From: a virus
Strand: one strand, 5' to 3'
IMG/VR virus record: IMGVR_UViG_3300043331_000319
Coordinates: 1-32,159 of that record
DNA length: 32,159 nt
The notes under the pieces are model-generated. The model ran no database searches, was not told the origin of the DNA, and saw nothing but the letters and a program-made list of their open reading frames with translations. The translations under genes were made by a program, and so were the position numbers. Below are positions 19,558 through 27,034 of the stretch, piece after piece. Within the stretch, counting starts at the first letter, position 1; each line of letters begins with the position of its first letter.

Positions 19558-21779
19558 TGCCCTACTCCGTCACCGGCCTCGATCTCATCCCGGAGACCTA
19601 CCCCGCCCCCACGCTCCCGGGCGCCGCGGGTGGCACGTTCGTCGAGCCCGAATTCGGGCGTCGCGTGATGCAGGTGACGGCGAACGCATCGGGCGGCGTC
19701 TCGATGCACTCCTACTCCAGCCGCTCGCCGTTCTCTCGCAACTCGACGCGCGTCCTCTTCAAGACTGAGGGCACCGGCTGGCTCGTGCGCGCAGTCGACC
19801 CGGCGGCGTTCTCGCTCGGAGCGCAGATGAGCAATCTCGGCGCGGCCGTCTATCAGGACCCGCTCCTCTGGGACTGGAGCGGCGACCACGAGACGCGCCT
19901 CTACGGGGCCTGGCACGGCATCGGGTCCGATCCCGAGGCGGACGGCTACCGCCAATTCGTCTATCTCGACGCGGACACCTATTCTGGCGTCGGCTCCGCT
20001 GTGCTCCTCAAGGATTTCTCGTCGAATCTCCGACTCGATGGCGTGGTGACCTCGGGATCGAACAACACCACCTTCGTCCACAATGCGGGCGCCCCGACGT
20101 CGCCGATCACCGACTTCGCCACCCATTGGTTCACCGGCCAGAAGATCCGCTTCGCGACGGACACGACGACGGTGGCCTTGCGCGGCCAGCGGTACACGAT
20201 CTCGTCCTACGATGCGGGCACGCGCACGATCGTCACCACCGGCGCAATGGCCGCCACGCCCGCGAGCGGGGACACGTTCTACGTCTATCCCGCCGGCTAC
20301 GGACTCCACTTCGCCGCGTCGACCGATGGCGTGTGGGTGGCCACGGCGATCAGCGAGCCCGCGGGCGCGGGCGGGGACATCGCGCATACCCTCGTGGCGT
20401 ACAACCGCGTCACGGACACCGTCTACGTCCGCCGCGCGAGCAAGGCCGAGTTCGCCGGCGTCGACACCGGCGGCGTGCACCGCATGGGCTTCGAGCGCGG
20501 CACTGGGCTTGCCACCCCGCGCGTATTCATCTCGATCTTCTCGCCCGCGAAGTCCGCCGTGTGGGACATCGTCGCCGGGACCATCGAGTCGGACTCGGAC
20601 AACCTCGGCCACGAGGATGAGACTTACGATGGCCGCGCGTTGTCGGGCCAGACGGGCCAGACCCTCGCCTACGACCTGGCCGACATTGCCGCGGCGCCCG
20701 CGGTGGCCTTCGATCCGCCCAAGAAGGACTCGAAGTACATGTACGCCACCACGGCCCACGTGGGCTGCGCCGCGGAGGACACAGCGCTCCTCTCCACCTA
20801 CGTGAGCTACGGCGCGTGGCCCGCCGGCTGGGCGAACGTCACCGGCGCCGTGTACGTCTACTCCGGCGGCTTCCTCGCCCGCGACGCGCGCGCGATCCAT
20901 GCCACGCCCGCGAATCTCGGCGAAGCCCGATACAAGGGCACGCGCCTGACCTACATGGGCACGACGTCCGGCGCGATCGTCGGCGCCGGCCAGTGGGCCT
21001 ACGACCCCGCCGGCAACAGCGGCAACGGCACGCTGTGGGTGCGGACGCAGGACGACGCGGACTTGACGAGCGGCGCGAACAACCAATGGCTCGACGTGTT
21101 TGACTGGCGGTGGGGGCAGCAGGAAATCTGGCTGGCCCACATCGGGAACCCCGCTGTCGTCGACTCGTTTACCCGCGCGTGCAAGACCTACTCGTGGATC
21201 AATCCCACGGGCAGCGGCGCGGCCAGCTCGGCCACCGTCGCCGGACCCCGAGCGGCGCCCAACCGAGACGGCACGCTCGTCATGTGGACGTCCACGTGGG
21301 GCCCGCGGGATGTCGTCGACGTGTTCATCGCGGAGATCATCCCCGAGGAGCCCGCTCCGGTCGGGCAACTCGAGGAGGCGCTTTACGCGCGCCTGTCGGG
21401 CTACGCCAGCCTCACCGCACTCGTGGGCGCGCGCATCTATCCGCTGCGGGCTCCGCAGACGGCGCCCTTGCCCTACGTCGTCTACCAGAGAATCTCGACC
21501 ATCCGATGGTCCGCGATGGGCGTCGACACCGGACTCGCCCGTCCCCGCATGCAGCTCACCGCCTGGGCATCCACCCCGGCCGCCGCGAAGGCCGTCAAGG
21601 AGCAGGTGCGCGCGGCCCTCCAGCGCTGGCGCGGGACGGCCGCGAACGTGACGATCCTCGATTCGTTTCTCGCCGACGAGCGCGACCTCGTGGACGAAGA
21701 GCAGCAGGAGGCGGGGCGCGGCGAGGCCGGGGCCTACGGCGCATCCCTGGACGTGCTGATCCCGCACCGGGAGAGCTGA
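19557..21779 (+). CDS. Beta-propeller-like protein fused to DUF3168 tail completion domain
   Basis: This 740-residue product has two parts. Residues 1 to about 590 read GLDLIPETYPAPTLPGAAGG, FGRRVMQVTANASGG, then SYSSRSPFSRNSTRVLF and a series of beta strands like a WD40/TolB-type propeller, including LLWDWSGDHETRLYGAWHGI. A region at about 440-515 (GQWAYDPAGNSGNGTLWVRT) may be an inserted domain. From about residue 603, EEALYARLSGYASLTALVG, RIYPLRAPQTAPLPYVVYQR, RMQLTAWASTPAAAKAVKEQ and the final LDVLIP match the usually separate tail-terminator protein (DUF3168). There is no stop or frame change at the junction. An in-frame GTG at 21321 could start the tail domain alone. The tail domain is firm; the propeller call is moderate. 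Confidence 0.8.
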   Translation: MPYSVTGLDLIPETYPAPTLPGAAGGTFVEPEFGRRVMQVTANASGGVSMHSYSSRSPFSRNSTRVLFKTEGTGWLVRAVDPAAFSLGAQMSNLGAAVYQDPLLWDWSGDHETRLYGAWHGIGSDPEADGYRQFVYLDADTYSGVGSAVLLKDFSSNLRLDGVVTSGSNNTTFVHNAGAPTSPITDFATHWFTGQKIRFATDTTTVALRGQRYTISSYDAGTRTIVTTGAMAATPASGDTFYVYPAGYGLHFAASTDGVWVATAISEPAGAGGDIAHTLVAYNRVTDTVYVRRASKAEFAGVDTGGVHRMGFERGTGLATPRVFISIFSPAKSAVWDIVAGTIESDSDNLGHEDETYDGRALSGQTGQTLAYDLADIAAAPAVAFDPPKKDSKYMYATTAHVGCAAEDTALLSTYVSYGAWPAGWANVTGAVYVYSGGFLARDARAIHATPANLGEARYKGTRLTYMGTTSGAIVGAGQWAYDPAGNSGNGTLWVRTQDDADLTSGANNQWLDVFDWRWGQQEIWLAHIGNPAVVDSFTRACKTYSWINPTGSGAASSATVAGPRAAPNRDGTLVMWTSTWGPRDVVDVFIAEIIPEEPAPVGQLEEALYARLSGYASLTALVGARIYPLRAPQTAPLPYVVYQRISTIRWSAMGVDTGLARPRMQLTAWASTPAAAKAVKEQVRAALQRWRGTAANVTILDSFLADERDLVDEEQQEAGRGEAGAYGASLDVLIPHRES

Positions 21780-21780
21780 G

Positions 21781-22512
21781 ATGCCGAGCGACGTGATTCG
21801 CAACGCCAAAGTCTGGATGGGCGGCTTCAACGTCTCGTGCGACCTGAACGCCGTCGCGATGGTCAAGTCGCGCCGCCTGGTCGAGGCGCCGACCCTCTGC
21901 GACGTCGGCATGGTCCGCCGCGGCGGGCTCGCCAGTGTGGATCTGAGCCTCACGGGCTACTGGACGGGCGAGCTGACGGACCCGCTCTTCTACGGCCATC
22001 TCGGGCTCGCGGATATCCCGATCACCGTCTCGCCCGGCGCGGCCGATAGCATCGAGGCCGGCGCCACCGGCGCGCGCGCCTTTCTGTTCCGCGCCGTCGA
22101 GGGCGAGTACACCTTCGGCGGCGCGATCGGCGACATGCACGCCGCGCGCGCGACCGCGCAATCCTCGGCCGGCGATCCGCTCGTGCGGGGGACGCTCCTG
22201 CACAACGGCACGCAGAGCAGCGGCGCCGCGGCCAGCACGCCGCTCAACCTCGGCGCGGTCGCGAGCGGGAAGCGCCTCTACGCGGCGCTCCACGTCCTCG
22301 CCGTCGCGGGCACGCTGGACGTGCTCGTCGCCAGCGACGACGCGGAGGCGTTCGGGAGCCCGACGGCGCGGATCGTGTTTACGCAGGCCAGTGCCGTCGG
22401 CTCGCAGTGGGGCACGCCGGTCGCCGGGCCGATCACGGACACCTGGTGGCGGGCTTCGTGGACGGTGGCCGGCGGCGACGCCACGTTTGTCGTCGCAATG
22501 GGAATCGAGTAG
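21781..22512 (+). CDS. Tail-tube-like protein, first of two
   Basis: The 243-residue product begins IRNAKVWMGGFNVSCDLNAV, followed by GGLASVDLSLTGYWTG, then GDPLVRGTLLHNGTQSSG, LYAALHVLAVAGTLDVLVAS, FGSPTARIVFTQASAVGSQW and GPITDTWWRASWTVAGG. The strand order (G-F-N-V start, a hairpin, then LYAALHV and WWRASW late) is that of phage major tail proteins. It lies directly before a second tail-tube-type gene, so one may be the tube and the other an initiator, capping or decorated variant. ATG 21781 follows the previous stop by one base with GGGAGAG ahead. Confidence 0.75.
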   Translation: MPSDVIRNAKVWMGGFNVSCDLNAVAMVKSRRLVEAPTLCDVGMVRRGGLASVDLSLTGYWTGELTDPLFYGHLGLADIPITVSPGAADSIEAGATGARAFLFRAVEGEYTFGGAIGDMHAARATAQSSAGDPLVRGTLLHNGTQSSGAAASTPLNLGAVASGKRLYAALHVLAVAGTLDVLVASDDAEAFGSPTARIVFTQASAVGSQWGTPVAGPITDTWWRASWTVAGGDATFVVAMGIE

Positions 22513-22530
22513 CGCAAGGGGGGATGAGCG

Positions 22531-22956
22531 ATGGGTTCATTTGTCCTCAGCGACGCCTTCATCAGCATCAACGGGGTCGACCTCTCCGACCAGGTGGAAT
22601 CCGTCGAGATCACCCACGCGCGCGCCCTCAAGGAGTTCACGACGATGGGCAAGGCGGGCATCGTCCGCAAGGCCGGGCTCTACGACTGGTCCGCGCGCAT
22701 CACCTTCTTCCAGAACTTCGATGCGGCGAAGGTCGACGCCACGCTCTTTCCGCTCGTGGGCGTCCAGACGGCGCTGCGCATCCGCTCCGTCAACGGCGCG
22801 GCGATCTCCGCCACCAATCCCGAGTACCAGGGCAACGGGATGATGGCCGAGTACCCGATCCTCGGCGGGGAGACCGTCGGCGAGCCCGGGAAGGCCAGCG
22901 GCGTCACGTTCGTCATGTCGGACGGAGTGGCGCTGGTCCGAGACACCACGCCGTAG
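22531..22956 (+). CDS. Major tail tube protein
   Basis: The 141-residue product has the standard series of siphovirus tube proteins: VLSDAFISINGVDLSDQVES, EFTTMGKAGIVRKAGLYDWS, ARITFFQNFDAAKVDATLFP, LVGVQTALRIRSVN, SATNPEYQGNGMMAEYPILG and KASGVTFVMSDG. It would polymerise around the tape measure to form the tail. ATG 22531 has AAGGGGGGATGAG just upstream. Length is normal for the small-tube type. The assembly chaperone gene follows at once, as in lambda-like tails. Confidence 0.88.
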   Translation: MGSFVLSDAFISINGVDLSDQVESVEITHARALKEFTTMGKAGIVRKAGLYDWSARITFFQNFDAAKVDATLFPLVGVQTALRIRSVNGAAISATNPEYQGNGMMAEYPILGGETVGEPGKASGVTFVMSDGVALVRDTTP

Positions 22957-22979
22957 CCGGGGCAGGGGGCCCCCATCCT

Positions 22980-23399
22980 ATGGGTCGACCACTCACCCGA
23001 GACGAGATTCTCGCGGCCCCGGATCTCCCGACCGAGCGCGTCGCGGTCCCAGAATGGGGCGGCGATGTGCTCGTCCGGGGGCTCATGGCCGACGAGCGCG
23101 ATCAGTTCGAGGCCGAGACGTACGAGGTCCGCGGGAAGAACGTCGAGGTCAACAAGCGCGGCATGCGGGCCCGCCTGGTCGCCAAGTGCCTCGTCGATGA
23201 GGCCGGCGATCGCCTCTTCACCGCGGAGGACATCGCCGCGCTGGGGCGCAAGAGCGCCGTGCCGCTCGACCGCCTCTTCGGGATCGCCCGCCGCCTCTCC
23301 GGCCTGCAGCCCGCCGACGTTGAGGAGCTCGCGGGAAACTCCGGGCCCGGCCGCTCCGGCGATACGCCTTCCGACTCGCCGAGCGGCTCGGCGGCATGA
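22980..23399 (+). CDS. Tail assembly chaperone, G-type zero-frame product
   Basis: The 139-residue product reads LTRDEILAAPDLPTERVAVP, EWGGDVLVRGLMADERDQFE, NKRGMRARLVAKCLVDEAGD and LGRKSAVPLDRLFGIARRLS. This is a characteristic tail assembly chaperone that binds the tape measure during tail assembly. It ends in a short polar tail (PGRSGDTPSDSPSGSAA). A GGGAAAC heptamer near its end allows -1 slippage into the next frame, giving the longer GT form. Its start codon ATG 22980 lies in a small dyad CCCAT-CCT-ATGGG (22972-22984). A moderate ribosome site (AGGGGG, about 22964-22969) precedes it. Confidence 0.88.
   Translation: MGRPLTRDEILAAPDLPTERVAVPEWGGDVLVRGLMADERDQFEAETYEVRGKNVEVNKRGMRARLVAKCLVDEAGDRLFTAEDIAALGRKSAVPLDRLFGIARRLSGLQPADVEELAGNSGPGRSGDTPSDSPSGSAA
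23333..23339 (+). other. Slippery heptamer GGGAAAC for -1 frameshift
   Basis: In the chaperone frame the codons read GCG GGA AAC, so the heptamer is G-GGA-AAC, a canonical X-XXY-YYZ site. A -1 slip continues into CTC CGG GCC with no stop until 23566. GC-rich sequence just downstream (CCGGGCCCGG, 23341-23350) can form a stimulatory structure. Position and product match lambda G/GT exactly. Confidence 0.88.
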
Positions 23400-23566
23400 C
23401 GGTCGCCGAGTTGCTCCACCGCATGAGCAGCCGGGAGCTATCGGAGTGGATGGCCCACGACGCCCTCGACCGGGAGGACCGGCTGCGGGCTGATCTGGAC
23501 CGCCAGGCCCGCGCCGGCCTCGCCACGCTCCAGCGGCGCCCCCTGCGGAGGCGCCCGGGTGGCTGA
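23339..23566 (+). CDS. Tail assembly chaperone, T part (expressed by -1 frameshift)
   Basis: Read in the -1 frame from the slippery site, the sequence gives LRARPLRRYAFRLAERLGGM, then TVAELLHRMSSRELSEWMAH, then DALDREDRLRADLDRQA and a basic end. RLAERLGGMTVAELLxRMSSxEL is the common signature of the T part of tail assembly chaperones. The fused GT product would be about 195 residues (120 from the zero frame plus 75). An independent start at ATG 23396 is possible, but the conserved segment before it (YAFRLAERLGG) argues for the fusion. The stop overlaps the next gene by 8 bases. Confidence 0.85.
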   Translation, partial: LRARPLRRYAFRLAERLGGMTVAELLHRMSSRELSEWMAHDALDREDRLRADLDRQARAGLATLQRRPLRRRPGG

Positions 23567-23945
23567 GGTCCGGGGGCTCGCGCAGTTCAAGCGCAACGTG
23601 GCCACCCTCAAGGATCAGGTGGAGCTGCGCGCGGCGGTCCGCGCCGTCGAGGCCGGCGCTGCGATCTTCCAGCGCGGCATGAGCGCCCGCGCGCCCCGCG
23701 AGACGGGCCAGCTCGCGAGTGACATCCTGGTGGAGCTGCACGTGATCCGCGGGGCCATCGTGGCGCGCGTGGGCCCCTCGCGCCGCTCGTTCTACGGCAC
23801 GTTCCTCGAGTTCGGGACGCGCTACCGGGCCGCGCATCCCTTCGTCCGCCCGACGCTCGATGAGGACTCGACGCCGGTGCGCACGACGATGGATCGCGAA
23901 TTCCGCGCGGCGATCGACGCGGCGGCACGCCACCTGTCGGTATAG
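23559..23945 (+). CDS. HK97 gp10-like neck/tail completion protein
   Basis: The 128-residue product reads VRGLAQFKRNVATLKDQVEL, AVRAVEAGAAIFQRGMSARA, PRETGQLASDILVEL and FYGTFLEFGTRYRAAHPFVR with a helical end. GALxFQxxxxxxAPxxTGxL...YgxFLEfGT...a.PFlrPa is the HK97-gp10 family pattern, usually a neck or tail-completion protein. It is normally encoded before the tail tube, but here it lies between the chaperone and the tape measure. It starts at GTG 23559, overlapping the chaperone end. Confidence 0.85.
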   Translation: MAEVRGLAQFKRNVATLKDQVELRAAVRAVEAGAAIFQRGMSARAPRETGQLASDILVELHVIRGAIVARVGPSRRSFYGTFLEFGTRYRAAHPFVRPTLDEDSTPVRTTMDREFRAAIDAAARHLSV

Positions 23946-23949
23946 ACGG

Positions 23950-25755
23950 ATGCCCACCATCGGCGCGCTGATGCTGGAGACGGGCCTGACGACGGTCGGG
24001 CTCAAGCGCGACCTGGACACCGCCGTCTCCATGACCGAGCAGGGCGCCCGGCGGATGAAGCAGGTGCTCGACGAGTTCGGCCGCCCCGCGTTCCAGGGAT
24101 TCGAGCAGTCGTCGCAATCGGCCGTGGTCAGCCTTCGCGACGTGGAGCAGGGTGTCCGCGCGACCACGCGATCCGTCCGGGCCCTGGCCGTGCCGCTGGC
24201 GAACGAGCTGGCGCCAGCCTTCGGCGCGACGATCGCGCAGATGACGCAGACGACCACGATGGCACTCTCCGTCCAGCGAGGGTTTGGCGGCCTGGCGCTC
24301 GCCGCGACCGGCGTCGCCGGCATCCTCGCGGGCGAGCTGCTCTCCTCCTGGCTGGCGAACATCAAAGCAAAGGAAGACTTCAACGCGGCGATGCAGTCAG
24401 GAGACCTGGCTGCGGTGGAGGCCCAAGCCAAGAAGGCGGCCGAGGGCGTGCGGGGCCTCGGCGATGAGGTCGCCAAACTCCAGGGCATCATCGAGCGCAC
24501 GCCGGCCAGGCTCTTCGGGAAGGAGATCGTGCAGGAGCTGGAGAAGATCCGCGCGGGCAAGGGCGCGGACATCGACGAGGCGCTGAATCGCGATGCCGCT
24601 GCCAAGCGGGCGCGCGACGATCTGCAGCGCGCCCAAGATTTTGCGCGCGCCGAGGCGCAAGGGATGGTCGACGCCAAGAAGTACATCGCCGACCAGCAAC
24701 GCATCGCGGACGAGCGCGCGGAGCAGGAGCGCGAGAAGGCGAAGAGGAAGGCCGAGCAGGATGCGGCCGAGCGGCTCAGGCAGGACCAGGCGCTGAGCGA
24801 GGCCGGGCAGCGGTCCGCCGTGGCGATGGCCGACGAGGTCATCGCCGAGACGCAGCGCATTCAGCAGGCCGAGATCCAGCGCAACGATGCCGCGCGCCAG
24901 GACGAAGAGCGGCTCAGGGCCGAGAGCGTGGCCGGTTGGGTGCTCCACGCCGACGCGGTCATCGCGGAGCGCGAGCGCATCCTGGCGGCCGAACTGGCGA
25001 TGAACAACCGGGCCCGCGACGAGGAGAAGCGCATCCAGGACGAGTACATCGCCGGCTGGGTGGCCGTCGCCGAAGCGCGCATCGCGGAGACGGAGGCCGA
25101 GCAACTGGCCATCGTGCGCATTCAGGACGAGCGCACCGCCGCGATCGACCGCGAGGGCCGCGAGTGGGGGCACCTCTTCTCGTCGGTGCGACACGGCGTG
25201 GCGGACCTGGTGACCACGACCGAGGGCGCCGGGGAGGCCCTGCTGCGGCTCGGCGACCGCATCGCGAGCACGCTCCTCGACACCGTCCTCGCCAAGGCGC
25301 TCAAGCCCGCCGAGGACGCGCTGGCCTCGTTCCTCGCGCAACTCACCAAGGCGGGCATCTCGTCCATCAGCGGGTACTTCGGCGGCGGGGCAGCCGGGGT
25401 CGGGGCGGGCGGGGCCGTCGCCGGGGACTTCGGCGCCGGGCTCGGCACAGTCGGGCTCCCGGCCTACGCGGCGGGCGGGATCGTGACCCGGCCCACCCTT
25501 GGGATCGTCGGCGAGGCGGGCCCCGAGGCGATCGTGCCGCTCGATCAGTACCGCGGTGGCGGGGACACCTACGTCACGATCGTCGACCAGCGGGGCGGCG
25601 GGGCACCCGAGCCACGGGTACGCGAGTCGATGGCGAACGGCCGCCGCGAGATCGAGGTGCTCATCACGGACGTGGTGCGCGGTGGCCTCGCGAGTGGCGC
25701 CTACGATCGGGCCCTCCAGTCGAGCTACGGCGTGAGTCGCCGGGGGGTGCGCTGA
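23950..25755 (+). CDS. Tail tape measure protein
   Basis: The 601-residue product is helical almost throughout. A hydrophobic region at about 75-140 (FGATIAQMTQ ... GGLALAATGVAGILAGELL) precedes a long Arg/Glu/Ala coiled coil (about 145-410). A final segment follows with FGGGAAGVGAGGAVAG and the typical YAAGGIVTRPTLGIVGEAGP and EAIVPLDQY. The coiled coil contains two clear and one looser 40-residue repeats. By the usual 0.15 nm per residue, the tail would be about 90 nm long, a rough estimate. ATG 23950 follows the upstream stop closely. TGATG joins it to the next gene. Confidence 0.92.
   Translation: MPTIGALMLETGLTTVGLKRDLDTAVSMTEQGARRMKQVLDEFGRPAFQGFEQSSQSAVVSLRDVEQGVRATTRSVRALAVPLANELAPAFGATIAQMTQTTTMALSVQRGFGGLALAATGVAGILAGELLSSWLANIKAKEDFNAAMQSGDLAAVEAQAKKAAEGVRGLGDEVAKLQGIIERTPARLFGKEIVQELEKIRAGKGADIDEALNRDAAAKRARDDLQRAQDFARAEAQGMVDAKKYIADQQRIADERAEQEREKAKRKAEQDAAERLRQDQALSEAGQRSAVAMADEVIAETQRIQQAEIQRNDAARQDEERLRAESVAGWVLHADAVIAERERILAAELAMNNRARDEEKRIQDEYIAGWVAVAEARIAETEAEQLAIVRIQDERTAAIDREGREWGHLFSSVRHGVADLVTTTEGAGEALLRLGDRIASTLLDTVLAKALKPAEDALASFLAQLTKAGISSISGYFGGGAAGVGAGGAVAGDFGAGLGTVGLPAYAAGGIVTRPTLGIVGEAGPEAIVPLDQYRGGGDTYVTIVDQRGGGAPEPRVRESMANGRREIEVLITDVVRGGLASGAYDRALQSSYGVSRRGVR
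24826..25185 (+). repeat. 40-residue repeats inside the tape measure
   Basis: Three consecutive 120-base units (24826-24945, 24946-25065, 25066-25185) encode related helices. They start with MADEVIAETQRI, HADAVIAERERI and VAEARIAETEAE, and the first two end with SVAGWVL and YIAGWVA. The third is more diverged. Whole-repeat gain or loss would change tail length by a fixed step. Confidence 0.7.
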
Positions 25756-26111
25756 TGCCAGAAGCCTGGCCGGGGACGCTCCCACAAGAGCCGCTCTATG
25801 ACGGCTTCTCCGAGACGGCGCCCAACACGGTGCTGCGGACGCGCATGGACGCGGGCCCGCCGAAGCAGCGCCGCCGCTACACGGCCGGCGTGCGCGTGTT
25901 TTCGATGAGCCTCGTCCTGACGAAGGCGCAGGTGGCGGTCCTCGATGACTTCTACCTGAACGCGCTCAACGGCGGCGTTGATGCCTTCACCTGGCAGCAT
26001 CCGCGCACTCTCGCCGCCGCATCGCTCCGCTTCGCCGGCGAGCCGCCGACCTACAAGCCTTGGTCGGATGACTGCTGGACGGCGACCCTGACCCTGGAGA
26101 TCCTCCCCTAG
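25755..26111 (+). CDS. Minor tail protein (tail-tip, lambda M-like position)
   Basis: The 118-residue product opens with WPGTLPQEPLYDGFSETAPN, then VFSMSLVLTKAQVAVLDDFY, NGGVDAFTWQHPRTLAAASL and a final DDCWTATLTLEILP. The strand pattern FxWxHPxT ... W.xxLxLEE matches small tail-tip proteins that follow the tape measure, a role like lambda M or a distal-tail adaptor. The ATG overlaps the tape measure stop (TGATG), and the next gene begins at the base after its stop. Confidence 0.8.
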   Translation: MPEAWPGTLPQEPLYDGFSETAPNTVLRTRMDAGPPKQRRRYTAGVRVFSMSLVLTKAQVAVLDDFYLNALNGGVDAFTWQHPRTLAAASLRFAGEPPTYKPWSDDCWTATLTLEILP

Positions 26112-26603
26112 ATGCCGCGGGCGCTCTCCACCGCGGCGATCACGTCGGCCTTCAACCAGGAGGGCGGCGATGCGGTCTTCCTCACCCTTCTTGAGATCGA
26201 TCGCGTGACCGACCTGCTCGACCCGATCCGCGTCGTCAACAACTTGCAGAACGTCACGCACGGCGGCCACACCTATCTCGCCTGCGCGTTCGGCATCGCC
26301 CTCCCGGCCGAACAGGACGACGGTGCGCCCCAGCAGGTGCGCCTGCGGATCGACAACGTCGACCGCGCGATCGTCGAGGGGATCCGGCTCCTGACCGGCC
26401 CGCCGACCGTGACGCTCACCGTGGTGCTCGCCGCCACGCCCGACACGATCGAGGCCGGCCCCTTCGTCATGACCTTGCGCGATACCGAGTACGACGCGCT
26501 GGAGGTGTCTGGTGCCCTGGCCAGCGACGACATCCTCGGCGATAGCTTCCCGCAGCATGCCTTCTCGGCCAGCAATCATCCCGGCCTGGTCGCGGCCGCA
26601 TGA
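26112..26603 (+). CDS. Minor tail protein, DUF1833-like
   Basis: The 163-residue product has an N-terminal segment AFNQEGGDAVFLTLLEID, then DPIRVVNNLQNVTHGGHTYL, LPAEQDDGAPQQVRLRIDNV and PTVTLTVVLAATPDTIEAGP, ending LRDTEYDALEVSGALASDDI and QHAFSASNHPGLV. This is the pattern of DUF1833, a tail-tip protein usually encoded between lambda-M-like and NlpC genes. ATG 26112 follows the previous stop directly. The stop overlaps the next ATG (ATGA). It probably forms part of the hub of the tail tip, a role comparable to lambda L. Confidence 0.85.
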   Translation: MPRALSTAAITSAFNQEGGDAVFLTLLEIDRVTDLLDPIRVVNNLQNVTHGGHTYLACAFGIALPAEQDDGAPQQVRLRIDNVDRAIVEGIRLLTGPPTVTLTVVLAATPDTIEAGPFVMTLRDTEYDALEVSGALASDDILGDSFPQHAFSASNHPGLVAAA

Positions 26604-27034
26604 GCACCGCGGTGCCGCCCGCATGGGCCGCGGAGTACGTCGGGATTCCCTTCGCCGAGCGGGGGCGCTCCCGCGCTGGCGTCGACTGCTGGGGCCTGGC
26701 CCGCCTGCTCCTGGCCGAGCGCTACGGAGTGGATGTGCCCTCCTACGTCGGCGACTACCGATCGCCCCTCGACCGGGACGAGGTAGCCACCCTGATCACC
26801 GGGGAGATCCCCGAGGCCTGGCAGGCTGTCCCGTCGGCGCCGCGGCCAGGGGATGTGGCCCTGCTCCGGGTGGCGGGCCGCCCCCTGCACGTCGGCGTGC
26901 TGGTCGCGCCCCCGTGGTTCCTTCACGTCATGGAGGGCCGGGAGACGGTCCTGGAGCGCCTCGATTCCCCCCAGTGGGCCCGGCGGGTCCTGGGGGTGTA
27001 CCGGCATGTCCGCCTCGCTGATCGCCCCGCCTGA
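26600..27034 (+). CDS. NlpC/P60 peptidase (tail-tip, lambda K-like)
   Basis: The 144-residue product has the NlpC/P60 core: GVDCWGLARLLLAERYG with catalytic Cys30, PRPGDVALLRVAGRPLHVGV with His97 and FLHVMEG with a third polar residue, His109. It would open cell-wall peptides during DNA entry. Lambda K also has a JAB metalloprotease domain at its N-terminus, which is absent here. It ends 29 bases inside the next gene, which begins with a beta-grasp domain of the lambda I type. ATG 26600 overlaps the preceding stop. Confidence 0.9.
   Translation: MSTAVPPAWAAEYVGIPFAERGRSRAGVDCWGLARLLLAERYGVDVPSYVGDYRSPLDRDEVATLITGEIPEAWQAVPSAPRPGDVALLRVAGRPLHVGVLVAPPWFLHVMEGRETVLERLDSPQWARRVLGVYRHVRLADRPA

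Noticed and set aside
19485-21953. Long - strand open frame (822 codons)
   Set aside because: It is antisense to the propeller/terminator fusion and has no domain or ribosome site. The + strand reading has clear family matches.
22680-24860. Long - strand open frame (726 codons)
   Set aside because: It is antisense to tube, chaperone and tape measure genes, with Ser/Arg/Ala-rich low-complexity composition.
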